Assembly (NCBI RefSeq): GCF_030389965.1
Contig: NZ_CP128400.1
Location: forward strand, 806,001 to 870,000
Direction of reading: 5' to 3'
DNA from: Candidatus Chlorohelix allophototropha
GTDB taxonomy: Bacteria; Chloroflexota; Chloroflexia; Chloroheliales; Chloroheliaceae
DNA: 64,000 nt
The notes under the pieces are model-generated. The model made no database searches. It was not told the origin of the DNA and saw only the letters and a program-made list of their open reading frames with translations. This document shows positions 43,003 through 52,698 of this stretch, one piece after another (position 1 is the first letter of the stretch; each line of letters opens with the position of its first letter). Made by a program: the position numbers and the translations under genes.

Positions 43003-45072
43003 ATGCTTGACAAAGAGGTTAATCAATTCGAAGCGCCATACACTACCCAAGTTCCGGTTACTGAGGTTGTTCAAGGAGTCGAAATTACCGACCCTTATCG
43101 CTGGTTGGAAAATGGGGAGAGCGTAGAAGTACGCGCTTGGACTGAAACTCAGAATACCTATACCCGCTCATGGCTGGAAACCAGACCCGGTTTGTCAGAA
43201 CTAAAAGCCAGACTAAGCCAACTTTTAAAAGTCGGGTTTGTGTATCCACCCATTCGTAAAGCAAAACGCTATTTCTTCATCTCACGAAGTGGCGCACAGA
43301 ATCAAGCAGTTCTTTATGTGCGTGAAAATGGCGAGGATAAACCACTAATAGACCCGGCAACCCTCAGTGAAGACGGTACAATAGCCTTAGATTGGTGGCA
43401 TCCCTCCGAAAATGGTGAACTGGTAGCCTATGGGCTTTCAGAAGGGGGTAGCGAACTAAGCACACTTTATATCCTCGATATTGCAACCGGAAAGAACTTA
43501 TCCGATAGTATTGCCTTCACCCGCTTTTGCAATCTAGCATGGTTGCCTGATAGCAGCGGGTTTTATTATACCCGTTTTCCTGAGCCGGGAAGTGTTCCAG
43601 CGGGAGAAGAGTTTTACAATCTAAAAGTATTTCTTCACAAGTTGGATGATGCAGTTGGACAGGATATATTAATCTTTCAAGATTCAGACCCGCAGGCTGG
43701 TCTTGAGCTATTGCTGGCGGACAATGGACGCTATTTACTAGTTACAGTAGCCCACAGTTGGGCTGTAACCGATTTATATTGGGCGGACATACAACAACCT
43801 GAACCCGTTTTTAGCAAACTAACCGAAGGTCTTCAATCTCTGAACTTAGTCGAAGAATCAAACGGCTATCTCTATATCCTCACAAACCGAGGTGCGCCCC
43901 GCTTTCGGGTTTTCAAAACCTCGGTTGCCACTCCTGCCTTTGAAAACTGGCGCGAGATCATCCCTGAAGGCGAACACCCACTGCAAAACCTCAAGGTAAT
44001 CGGGCAACAGTTGGTTGGTATATTTCTGCATAACGCTATTTCGCGGATAACTCTTTATGATTTGGAAGGCAAGCCGGAAAAGGATGTCGAATTGCCTGCG
44101 CTGGGAACGGTTTACGGACCAATGAACAGCAGCAAAGAAGATGAGTTACTTTTTTCTTTCACCTCTTTTGCCTACCCGATTACCGCTTATAGCTATCATA
44201 TCGGCAAAGAACAGCTAGAAATTTTCAAAGCGCACCCAAATCCACCCGGTTTTGACCCTTCAAATATTGCAGTAAAACAAGTCTGGTATAACTCTAAAGA
44301 CGGCACTCCCGTTTCAATGTTCATAGTGCATAAAGCCGACCTCACTGTAAACGAGCAGTGCCCGGTCTGGTTAACCGGCTACGGGGGATTCAATGTCAGC
44401 CGCACTCCAGAATACGGTTCCGGTTGGTTGCGACTCTGGCTGGAACAAGGGGGCATTTTTGCGCTGCCAAACCTGCGCGGGGGTGGCGAATACGGCGAAA
44501 AGTGGCACGAAGGTGGTATGCTTGGCAACAAACAGAATACTTTTGATGATTTTATCGCTGCGGGTGAGTGGCTAATTGCCAATAATTATACCAACTCGAC
44601 TAGGTTGGTGATTCAGGGGGGCAGTAATGGCGGGCTTTTGGTAGGGGCAGCTATCACCCAACGCCCAGACTTATTTCAGGTAGCAATTTGCCAAGTGCCT
44701 TTGTTGGATATGATCCGCTATCACCTGTTTTTGATTGCGCGTATCTGGATTCCTGAATACGGCAGCAGCGAAGACTCCGAACAATTCCAATGGATGTACG
44801 CCTATTCGCCCTACCACCATGTAAAAGATGGTCAAAAATATCCGGCTACGCTGATAACTACGGGTGAAAGTGACGGAAGAGTAGACCCGCTACACGCCCG
44901 AAAAATGGCGGCTTTGTTGCAGGCAAAAGCCGATAAAACGCGCCCAATACTAATACGTATAGAAACAAGAGCAGGGCATGGGCAGGGAAAGCCTGTTAGC
45001 AAAATGGTTGATGAGCAAGCAGAAATTATGGCTTTTGTACTCTGGCAATTGGGACTAGAGAAGGCAGTTTAA
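43003..45072 (+). CDS. Prolyl oligopeptidase family serine peptidase (S9A)
   Basis: About 689 residues. An N-terminal lid helix region ('DPYRWLENGES') and seven-bladed propeller (about 70-410) precede the alpha/beta hydrolase domain. Ser is in 'QGGSNGGLLVGAA', Asp in 'TGESDGRVDPLHA' (with the Arg next to it that contacts substrate in this family), His in 'RAGHGQGKP'. No signal peptide is seen, so it is cytosolic and cleaves short Pro-containing peptides. I prefer ATG at 43003, six bases after AAAGGG; an ATG at 42988 is possible. It ends four bases inside the convergent phosphatase gene. Confidence 0.93.
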   Translation: MLDKEVNQFEAPYTTQVPVTEVVQGVEITDPYRWLENGESVEVRAWTETQNTYTRSWLETRPGLSELKARLSQLLKVGFVYPPIRKAKRYFFISRSGAQNQAVLYVRENGEDKPLIDPATLSEDGTIALDWWHPSENGELVAYGLSEGGSELSTLYILDIATGKNLSDSIAFTRFCNLAWLPDSSGFYYTRFPEPGSVPAGEEFYNLKVFLHKLDDAVGQDILIFQDSDPQAGLELLLADNGRYLLVTVAHSWAVTDLYWADIQQPEPVFSKLTEGLQSLNLVEESNGYLYILTNRGAPRFRVFKTSVATPAFENWREIIPEGEHPLQNLKVIGQQLVGIFLHNAISRITLYDLEGKPEKDVELPALGTVYGPMNSSKEDELLFSFTSFAYPITAYSYHIGKEQLEIFKAHPNPPGFDPSNIAVKQVWYNSKDGTPVSMFIVHKADLTVNEQCPVWLTGYGGFNVSRTPEYGSGWLRLWLEQGGIFALPNLRGGGEYGEKWHEGGMLGNKQNTFDDFIAAGEWLIANNYTNSTRLVIQGGSNGGLLVGAAITQRPDLFQVAICQVPLLDMIRYHLFLIARIWIPEYGSSEDSEQFQWMYAYSPYHHVKDGQKYPATLITTGESDGRVDPLHARKMAALLQAKADKTRPILIRIETRAGHGQGKPVSKMVDEQAEIMAFVLWQLGLEKAV

Positions 45073-48000
45073 CGATACCAGTTCTTGCAACGTGCCATTT
45101 CGCTACCTAAAAGCCCAAGAGTTACGGGACCATCCGTTGCCCCGCTTATTATTTCAAGGCGTGCAAACTCAAAATACTGGATTTTCTTTTTGGAATTGCC
45201 TTCACTCACTTCAAAAGCGGTGCTTAATGGTTGCCCGATAGCGGGATTAGCTTTCAGATAATTGGCAAAGGAAGTATCCACTCTTGGAGTGCCAGTTCCC
45301 ACATTCGGCGGGGGTTTGGGTACTGCTTCGCAGTTCTGAACCCCAAGCACATCACTGCCTAGCTTACCCAATTTTACGAGTTTATCATTTGTACTCTGTA
45401 CCAACCAGCCGCGTTCTAGGAACTGGACATGCCCTATGCCTTCCCAATCAAACTCCTCGCTAATCGGATAGCCAAAACGACCAACACCACCAGAGCTATC
45501 ATAGAGCTTCAGGAACTCACCACGTAAGTTGTGACGAGTAGCAGCAACAAAGCGTCCACCATCGGCTAGAGTTGTATCAACCGTACCACCGGAAAGAGGG
45601 TAGAAATTCAAAGCTTCGGCAGGTAGGGCAAAGCTAGTACTCAAGCCGGCGCTGGAAGTTATAGCTAGGTTGCCTTTGCTAAATAATAGCTGAGTAGGCG
45701 CATCTAAAGGCAGGTCTTTACGGAAATTATTCGTATTGGTATCACGCGGAGTTATAACCAGAGTGTATTTCATAGTGAAATCAAGCTTGGAGAAGTCAGC
45801 CTGATTCAGTTGGAAACCCAACAATGGGGTATAGCTAAGTTCTCGCCAAACAGAGCGTTGCTCATTTTGAGCCGCCAACCACATTTGTACACTCTCGGGC
45901 TTTACGCCTTCAAGCGTTACTAGTACTCGTGATGAACGTGCAATTGTTGCGGTTAGATTAGGGCTAGTGCCTTGAGCAGAGTTTGCTTGAGTTGAGGCAA
46001 CTTGGGTTGAACTATCTGAGGGTTGGCTCATCCGCGAAACTATGTTAATAGCTACAAATATTACCGCTATAAAAATTACAAGCCCTAATAATGCGGGTAT
46101 CCAAAAATTTCGGGCAATTTCTATAAAGCGGTTGGGACCTATTGGCTGAGAAAGTGGTCGAGAAGCTACCGGTGGAGGAGGTGCGAATGACCCTGACCGA
46201 CGCGATTCGCGCATGGCAGCAGATTGAAGCGGATCCACCATGTTTGGAGTGCGAGTTTCACCGGATACTCCGACCAGACGTTCCGGTTTCTGGAAACGCT
46301 CATCACTTGAGGCTGCCGCTGCTGCAACATAACCGCTAGGTGCAACAGGGGGTAAGTAAGTATAGCTCCCTTGTTCCGAAGCAGCCGAAGGATTGATTAC
46401 TGGAACTTTTTGAGTGGCACCGGTTATATTAGATTGGGTATATTGGGCTTCAATGGCTGAAATAGACGGTTTTTCAGGTTTAGGAGGTACAGAATCCGGC
46501 AAATCTACCGGGGGCGCACCTCTAGAACCATAAGTATTCTCTTTCCCCATCCTTTCTATTTCACTAAGACGTTGCTGGGCAGCGCTCATGCCTAACGATT
46601 GCGCCTTAATAAAATAAGGTTTTGCCTCCGAATATTGCTTTTGCTCTAACAACCATTTCCCATAATCATAGCAAACGCGGGGGAAAGTGGGCTGCCACGG
46701 GTTAGGTGAAAGAATCTGATTGAGTTGATCTACTAGATATATATATTCTGCGCCAACTTCCCTGCGCCCGTTATCCCATGCTTTCTGAGCGCGGCTGACC
46801 CGATCTTTAAGTCGTCCCATCCCTTCGGTTTCCGGCTTGCCGTCTGGCCCACTTGGAATGACCATGTTTTCCAGCCCATTGGGGACAGGCACAGTACTCT
46901 TAAAGCGTAGACCGGTCTGAGCGGATTGGCGGATGCGCTTATCTTGCAGCGACCTGAGTTTGGAATTTGCCAGCGAAACCAGCCTTTTATCACGGGGACG
47001 CAACGGCACAATTAATTCGTACCAGCCAATCGCATCATCGTCTTCTGAGTTACGAGCTGCTTCATCGCCCAACTGCATATACACCGAACACAAATCATCC
47101 TGTATCGAACCGAATTCCGGGTCACGCGCATAAAGGTTCTGAGCGATTGATAATTTTTGACTTATTGTAAGATCGGTACGTTTAAGCTCAAGATATAACT
47201 GATTTATCTCCTGAAGTTGACGTATGCGGTTATCCTGCGGTTGTAATCGTCCTGCAAAATTGGCGTATGTAAGACTTAAATTATAGTTACTTTCGCTACT
47301 GGCACGCTTGCTTTCGTTCAGGCAATGATCAAAAATAAGCTGATCATAACGAGTTATGCCTTTTTCCAGCAACGATAGGTAAAATTGCTCTGCTTTTGCC
47401 GATTCGCTGTTCTCAATCGCTGAACCAATATAACGCACCAGATAATTGCTGAGAGTTTCGTACAAACCATGGTGATCAGGTTCAAGCAATTCCAGTTCAA
47501 TTAGCTGGTTTAAGCCTTCTTCCCACTGCCCAAGCGCAAAAGATTGCTGTCCTTGCGACATTATTGTCTCAAGTTGTGGCGCTTTTTCTTCCACTGCGGG
47601 CAAATCTACCACTCCAATTGGCTGGTAGGGTATAGCTTTTAAGGGAATTGCGCTTAGCGTAGAGGGTTCTTCAGAAAACTCGACTATATCTTCAACCGAA
47701 TTGACACGTTCATAGAGATCAAGGGCAGTACGTTCCAAAAGTTTTGCCAAGCCGGGCATTACTACATGCTCGCCAATTCCATCGACCAGAGTCATAGAAA
47801 CAGTTATATTATCGCGACCACCAACATCCAGCGCAGCCTGTACCAGATTGTGACAAAGGGCATCTAGCTTTTCCTGCCCGGTGCTGGATTTTGCTTCAGG
47901 TAGTCCGCTTGCCAGTATTTTCTCGATTTTGTACTCACCCACCATGTCCCATAGACCATCGGTACAGGTCAAAATCAAGTCGCCATCCTGTAGAGTACGG

Positions 48001-48578
48001 ACATTAAAATCAACCAGCAAGGAGTCCTGCAAACCTAGCGCACGGGTGATACTATGCCTACGCCCGTCTTTTTTCAACTCTTCTTCGGTCAAATAGCCTT
48101 TACGAACCAAGTTTTCGCCGAATTCTTTAACCCAGCTATGATCTATAGTAATTGGTTCAAAATTAAGATTAGGGCGGACTAGATAGATTCTTGAGTCGCC
48201 AATGTGAGCCGTTATTAATTGGTCGCCTAGTATCAAGGCAGAAACGAGGGTGGTTGCCATTCCGGGGCGATCACGCGCCAGTTTAAAAACTTCGAGATTA
48301 GCCTTAAGTAAGGCTTTTTCCAAGGCAAACCCAGCTTCAAGTTGCCCACTGCTATATAATCGAGCAAACTCGGCAAGCAAGTTTTCCACCGCTGTTCTGC
48401 TTGCGAGCGCACCAGCCGCACCCATGCTCACGCCATCAGCTACTGCTACAAGGCAGCAAGGCAATAAGTTCTTATCCGGATTAGCAGGGATAAAAGTATG
48501 ACCATGGAAGTCTTGTTGCTCTTTTTTGCGAAGCCCGATATGAGCTTCTTCTATTATCCTGAGCGCGAATTGTGCCAA
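45069..48578 (-). CDS. Transmembrane PP2C-type phosphatase with TPR-like region and external LGFP-like tail
   Basis: 1169 residues. Residues 1-270 form a PP2C Ser/Thr phosphatase: 'RKKEQQDFHG', 'AVADGVSMGAAG', 'AHIGDSRIYLV', 'LTCTDGLWDM' and 'GGRDNITVSM' supply the metal-binding Asp residues. Residues about 330-720 are helical and repetitive, like TPR/Sel1 units. A Pro-rich linker leads to one membrane helix at about 823-845 ('FWIPALLGLVIFIAVIFVAI'). The external part (850-1169) holds LGFP-like modules with 'SSGGVGRFGYPISEEF' and 'IQYFEFARLEI'. The start is TTG. It likely opposes a Ser/Thr kinase in envelope signalling. No kinase is in the window. Confidence 0.9.
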   Translation of the reverse strand: MAQFALRIIEEAHIGLRKKEQQDFHGHTFIPANPDKNLLPCCLVAVADGVSMGAAGALASRTAVENLLAEFARLYSSGQLEAGFALEKALLKANLEVFKLARDRPGMATTLVSALILGDQLITAHIGDSRIYLVRPNLNFEPITIDHSWVKEFGENLVRKGYLTEEELKKDGRRHSITRALGLQDSLLVDFNVRTLQDGDLILTCTDGLWDMVGEYKIEKILASGLPEAKSSTGQEKLDALCHNLVQAALDVGGRDNITVSMTLVDGIGEHVVMPGLAKLLERTALDLYERVNSVEDIVEFSEEPSTLSAIPLKAIPYQPIGVVDLPAVEEKAPQLETIMSQGQQSFALGQWEEGLNQLIELELLEPDHHGLYETLSNYLVRYIGSAIENSESAKAEQFYLSLLEKGITRYDQLIFDHCLNESKRASSESNYNLSLTYANFAGRLQPQDNRIRQLQEINQLYLELKRTDLTISQKLSIAQNLYARDPEFGSIQDDLCSVYMQLGDEAARNSEDDDAIGWYELIVPLRPRDKRLVSLANSKLRSLQDKRIRQSAQTGLRFKSTVPVPNGLENMVIPSGPDGKPETEGMGRLKDRVSRAQKAWDNGRREVGAEYIYLVDQLNQILSPNPWQPTFPRVCYDYGKWLLEQKQYSEAKPYFIKAQSLGMSAAQQRLSEIERMGKENTYGSRGAPPVDLPDSVPPKPEKPSISAIEAQYTQSNITGATQKVPVINPSAASEQGSYTYLPPVAPSGYVAAAAASSDERFQKPERLVGVSGETRTPNMVDPLQSAAMRESRRSGSFAPPPPVASRPLSQPIGPNRFIEIARNFWIPALLGLVIFIAVIFVAINIVSRMSQPSDSSTQVASTQANSAQGTSPNLTATIARSSRVLVTLEGVKPESVQMWLAAQNEQRSVWRELSYTPLLGFQLNQADFSKLDFTMKYTLVITPRDTNTNNFRKDLPLDAPTQLLFSKGNLAITSSAGLSTSFALPAEALNFYPLSGGTVDTTLADGGRFVAATRHNLRGEFLKLYDSSGGVGRFGYPISEEFDWEGIGHVQFLERGWLVQSTNDKLVKLGKLGSDVLGVQNCEAVPKPPPNVGTGTPRVDTSFANYLKANPAIGQPLSTAFEVSEGNSKKKIQYFEFARLEIISGATDGPVTLGLLGSEMARCKNWYR

Positions 48579-48825
48579 AATTAAGTTCCCAAATCAGAAA
48601 ATAACATATAAGTTTGAGGCATTCTACTACATTTTGAGAGGTAATGCATCTTATCATCAATAAGATAAGAGATATTTCCCATAAAATGAACTCAACGATA
48701 TATAGTTAGAAAAGTATAAATGTTTTGTAGCTCGATTGCTTGACAGAGCAAACTTTAATCGGTTAGCATGCCCACGAGTAAGGCTCGTGAATTTAACGAA
48801 TAATACCGGAATTGAGAAATTGCAT

Positions 48826-50289
48826 ATGTATATTGAAGCAAGCGGTGAAATTGTTGACCATATACCCCCCGACCCCGCTAACATTGCAGTAGTGATTCTA
48901 GCTGCCGGTAAAGGCACGCGCATGCGCTCCAAACTCCCCAAGGTATTACACCCGCTGTTGGGAGAACCGATGATCTATCACCTGTTAAGAGCAGTACGCC
49001 ACACCGGAATCCCCCCTGAGAGAACTGCAATCGTAGTAGGCTATTCGGGTGAAGAAGTAGCAAATGTTGTAAAAAAACAGGGGAATTACCTGATAGTTTA
49101 TCAAGATGAGCAACTTGGAACAGGGCATGCCGTAAAATGCGCTGAGAATGAGCTAACCAAGCTGGAAAATGCTGACACCACACATGTGCTTGTTTTACTC
49201 GGTGATGGACCATTGGTTAAAGCTCATACACTAAATCGCCTAATCCAATCACACCTAACCTCTAATCCTCTTGTCACCCTTGTTACTACAGAAGCTGAAA
49301 ATCCTTATGGATACGGTCGAATAATTCGCGATGGTAAAGAGCGGTTTTGCCAGATTATTGAAGAAGCCGAATTGTTACCCCAACAACGCAATTTGAAAGA
49401 GATTAACCCTAGCCTTTACCTGTTTCAGGGTAAGTGGCTTTGGGAAAATTTAAGACGGCTTGAAAAACACCCGGCTAAAGGCGAATATTACCTCACCGAT
49501 TTACCCGCGATGGCTTTAAAAACTATTGCGGCTGACGAACTCCATCCGGTGCAAACCATGAAAACCGATTTCGAGGAAGTATTGGGAATCAATGACCGGG
49601 TGCAATTAGCTGAGGCTGAAATTATAATGCGCCACAGGGTGTTACGCCAGCATATGCTTAACGGTGTCACTATCGTTGATACCGCTTCGACCTATATCAG
49701 CGCTACTGCACGAATCGAAGCCGATACAATACTTGAGCCAAATACGCATATCAGGGGCAAATGTATAATCAAAAAGGGTTGCGTGATTGGTCCAAATACT
49801 ATTCTTGTAGAAGCAACTATTGGAGAAAATTGCGTAATAAATGCTTCGATGGTAGAAAACTCAACTCTAAAAAATAACGTGAGCATCGGCCCATTTTCCC
49901 ATGTTAGACCCGGTTGTATGTTGGAAGAGGGGGTTTATATGGGCAATTTCGCAGAAGTAAGCCGCGCTCATATCGGAGCAGACTCTAAGCAAAGCCACTT
50001 TAGTTTTATCGGTGATGCTACCCTTGGCAAAAAGGTAAATGTAGGGGCAGGTACAATAACCGCAAATTACGATGGCAAAAACAAAAATAAAACTATAATT
50101 GGCGATAATGTTTTTATCGGCAGCGATAGCATTTTACGTGCTCCGCTTACACTTGGCGATGATGCCACAACGGGGGCAGGCTCAATTGTAACAAAAAATG
50201 TAGAGCCGGGGGTGACGGTAGTGGGAATGCCGGCGCGACCTATTCGGCGTAAATCAGTAAGTGAAAATACTGAGAATAAGGAGGAGTGA
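48826..50289 (+). CDS. glmU: Bifunctional UDP-N-acetylglucosamine pyrophosphorylase / glucosamine-1-phosphate acetyltransferase
   Basis: About 487 residues. The uridylyltransferase domain starts with 'VVILAAGKGTRMRSKLPK' and includes 'YQDEQLGTGHAV' and 'LLGDGPLV'. The C-terminal left-handed beta-helix acetyltransferase has hexapeptide repeats and 'VSIGPFSHVRPGC', 'GNFAEVSRAHIGADSKQSHF' in part, and 'NVGAGTITANYDGKNK'. It makes UDP-GlcNAc for peptidoglycan. I place the start at ATG 48826; a TTG at 48736 would add 30 residues without similarity. It leads a plus-strand run with prs, the CorC-like gene and the M23 peptidase. Confidence 0.95.
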   Translation: MYIEASGEIVDHIPPDPANIAVVILAAGKGTRMRSKLPKVLHPLLGEPMIYHLLRAVRHTGIPPERTAIVVGYSGEEVANVVKKQGNYLIVYQDEQLGTGHAVKCAENELTKLENADTTHVLVLLGDGPLVKAHTLNRLIQSHLTSNPLVTLVTTEAENPYGYGRIIRDGKERFCQIIEEAELLPQQRNLKEINPSLYLFQGKWLWENLRRLEKHPAKGEYYLTDLPAMALKTIAADELHPVQTMKTDFEEVLGINDRVQLAEAEIIMRHRVLRQHMLNGVTIVDTASTYISATARIEADTILEPNTHIRGKCIIKKGCVIGPNTILVEATIGENCVINASMVENSTLKNNVSIGPFSHVRPGCMLEEGVYMGNFAEVSRAHIGADSKQSHFSFIGDATLGKKVNVGAGTITANYDGKNKNKTIIGDNVFIGSDSILRAPLTLGDDATTGAGSIVTKNVEPGVTVVGMPARPIRRKSVSENTENKEE

Positions 50290-50292
50290 GCT

Positions 50293-51240
50293 TTGGCAAT
50301 GGACGGTAGGCTACAGGTATTCAGTGGAAACGGGAATCGGGCGCTAGCTGAAGAAATCGCCCGTGAATTGAATACCACTTTGGGTAGAGCGCTCGTCAGC
50401 ACATTTAAAAACGATGAAACCCGCATACGTCTCGAAGAAAACGTGCGTGGGGGAGATGTTTTTGTAATCCAGACTCTTTGTGAGCCGGTCGATCATAATA
50501 TCATCGAGCTTTGCTTTATGATTGACGCGCTCCGACGCAGCAGCGCTGGGCGAATCACTGCCGTAATCCCTTACTATGCTTATGCTCGTCAAGAAAAGAA
50601 AACCAGCGGTCGTGAACCGATTAGCGCCAAAGTTGTAGCTAAGTTTATTGAGTCGGCAGGGGTTGACCGGGTTCTGGTAATTGACCTACATGCTCCTGCA
50701 ATCGAAGGTTTCTTTGAAGTACCGGTAGATCACTTGCGTGCAGGTCCCCTTTTATCAGATTATCTGCGACAGATGGCGCTTAAAGATATGGTCATTGTCT
50801 CACCTGATCCGGGTGGTGTGCGCAGAGCCGCCGAATTCCGCAGCAGGCTCAACGCTAGCCTTGCAATTATTGCCAAACAGCGACCCGAAGATGATGTGGT
50901 TAACACTATCGATATGGTCGGTGATGTACAAGGAAAAACAGCCGTAATTGTAGATGATATGATCTCAACCGGCGGTACGCTTATTAGCGCAGCAGACATG
51001 ATAATGGAAAGAGGCGCAAAAGAAGTCTATGCCTGCGCGGTACACGGCTTATTTGCCGGAGATGCCCTTGAACAAATAGGTAAGTCTAGCCTGAAAAGTG
51101 TCATAGTTACAAACAGCTATCCGGTCGCACCCAATGCTGAGAAATTGGGTATAAAGGTTCTTTCGGTTGCGCCGATAATCGCCGAAGCGATTACCCGAAT
51201 CCACAAAGATCTTTCTATTAGTGTGATGTTTAGCAAATAA
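50293..51240 (+). CDS. prs: Ribose-phosphate pyrophosphokinase
   Basis: 315 residues, standard length. 'FKNDETRIRLEENVRGGDVFV' in part, 'PYYAYARQEKKTSGREPISAK' in part, the His pair in 'VLVIDLHAPAIEGFF', and the PRPP/ribose-5-phosphate loop 'AVIVDDMISTGGTL' are diagnostic. It makes PRPP for nucleotide, His and Trp synthesis. The start TTG at 50293 lies six bases after GAGGAG; ATG at 50299 is the alternative. It follows glmU by three bases, the common glmU-prs pair. Confidence 0.97.
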   Translation: MAMDGRLQVFSGNGNRALAEEIARELNTTLGRALVSTFKNDETRIRLEENVRGGDVFVIQTLCEPVDHNIIELCFMIDALRRSSAGRITAVIPYYAYARQEKKTSGREPISAKVVAKFIESAGVDRVLVIDLHAPAIEGFFEVPVDHLRAGPLLSDYLRQMALKDMVIVSPDPGGVRRAAEFRSRLNASLAIIAKQRPEDDVVNTIDMVGDVQGKTAVIVDDMISTGGTLISAADMIMERGAKEVYACAVHGLFAGDALEQIGKSSLKSVIVTNSYPVAPNAEKLGIKVLSVAPIIAEAITRIHKDLSISVMFSK

Positions 51241-51243
51241 TAT

Positions 51244-52635
51244 ATGGGGCTAGATTCGGACGGTAGTAATTTCTTGATAATATTCTTGACAGAGCTACCA
51301 CCCTGCAAAGAGCAGGAAATAACGCCTGAGCGTTATGTAGTGTTCGGTTTATCATTACTTGGGGTGCTTATTGCGCTAATTTTGCTTGAAGCAAATGCTT
51401 ACACCAGAGCGGGCATTGCTGCCCTAGCGCGAAAGCAACTGCAAGAATTGGCAGAGCAACATCCCGGTTTGGGGGATATCACCAAAGATTTGCCCCAACT
51501 ATCAAATGTAATGCGCACTGCCGATATTTTTTGTTATATCATAGCGCCAGCCAGCGCCATTAGCGCCATCCACCAGTTCAATATCTACAACTTCTGGGTT
51601 TCGTTAATGGTTTTTGCCCTGATTTGTATTATCTTGCTTTTCACCCGCGCCATTCCGCGCGGTTTTGCCCTACGAACTCCAGAACGTGCTGCAAACCGTT
51701 CAATAAAGCTATTGCGCTTTGAAATGTGGTTGTTTGAACCAATCGCTAACTTTATTGTTCGTATAGGCGCAAATATAGTCACAAAAAAACACCCCACTGA
51801 AGATAGAATAAAGCTAATGGCGAACATAGGAGATGAGTTCGGGTTTGTGTATCTCACCGAACCGGAGCAACCAACTTCTACGCCGAAGTTTGGCGATCGC
51901 ACTGCCCACGATATAATGATTACGCGCCTCGATATGGTTGCAGTACCGTTGGATTGCTCACTTGATCGATTACTTGAGATAATCCAAAACAGCGGTTTCA
52001 GTCGAGTACCTGTTTACCGCAATAGTATTGATCAAATAGTGGGTATTCTGTATGCCAAAGATTTGTTAGCATGCGTGCGCGATCGCAGCAATTTCAGCCT
52101 GATACGGATGCTACGCCCGGCTTACTTTGTGCCTGAATCTAAAAGTGCCGATACGCTTTTTAGCGAATTACAAAACAAGCGCGTGCATATCGCCATTGTA
52201 GTAGATGAATATGGCGGAACTGCCGGATTAGTGACAATCGAGGATTTGCTCGAAGAAATTGTGGGCGAAATCCACGATGAATATGACCGAGTTAACGCCG
52301 GATATGTGCGCCTGAACCTAGACGAAATAATAGTTGATGCCCGTATGAAGTTGGAGGAAGTAAACCAGTTTTTCCTCACTCGCTGGGAGTCCGAAGCGGT
52401 AGATACGATTGGCGGGTTGGTTTACGAAATTCTAGGGCGTGTTCCTGAACCGGGCAATGAAATTATACTTGACCGCAATGGAACCACTAAAGATGTAAAC
52501 GCCGAATTGGAACCGGGGGACGTTGCTATTATCGTTATGAGTGTCAGCGGGCAACGCTTACGCCAAATAAGACTTATACACAATAACCCAATTGAAGCCA
52601 AAACACAGGAAACAAATGAAAGTTTTGATATTTAG
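51244..52635 (+). CDS. CorC/HlyC-type CBS-domain membrane protein
   Basis: 463 residues. A reduced CNNM/DUF21-like membrane part has three or four helices ('[20 protein letters not shown]', '[11 protein letters not shown]'-like region, '[17 protein letters not shown]'). A CBS pair follows ('[17 protein letters not shown]', '[23 protein letters not shown]' in part, '[29 protein letters not shown]' in part), then a CorC_HlyC transporter-associated domain ('[18 protein letters not shown]'). Family members affect Mg/Co transport. No good ribosome binding site precedes the ATG four bases after prs, so the start may lie further in. Confidence 0.88.
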   Translation: MGLDSDGSNFLIIFLTELPPCKEQEITPERYVVFGLSLLGVLIALILLEANAYTRAGIAALARKQLQELAEQHPGLGDITKDLPQLSNVMRTADIFCYIIAPASAISAIHQFNIYNFWVSLMVFALICIILLFTRAIPRGFALRTPERAANRSIKLLRFEMWLFEPIANFIVRIGANIVTKKHPTEDRIKLMANIGDEFGFVYLTEPEQPTSTPKFGDRTAHDIMITRLDMVAVPLDCSLDRLLEIIQNSGFSRVPVYRNSIDQIVGILYAKDLLACVRDRSNFSLIRMLRPAYFVPESKSADTLFSELQNKRVHIAIVVDEYGGTAGLVTIEDLLEEIVGEIHDEYDRVNAGYVRLNLDEIIVDARMKLEEVNQFFLTRWESEAVDTIGGLVYEILGRVPEPGNEIILDRNGTTKDVNAELEPGDVAIIVMSVSGQRLRQIRLIHNNPIEAKTQETNESFDI

Positions 52636-52698
52636 CTTCATTTGGCATTTTTGTGGTTTTCAAAAACGCATATCTCTGGATATAGAGGAGTTTCAAAA

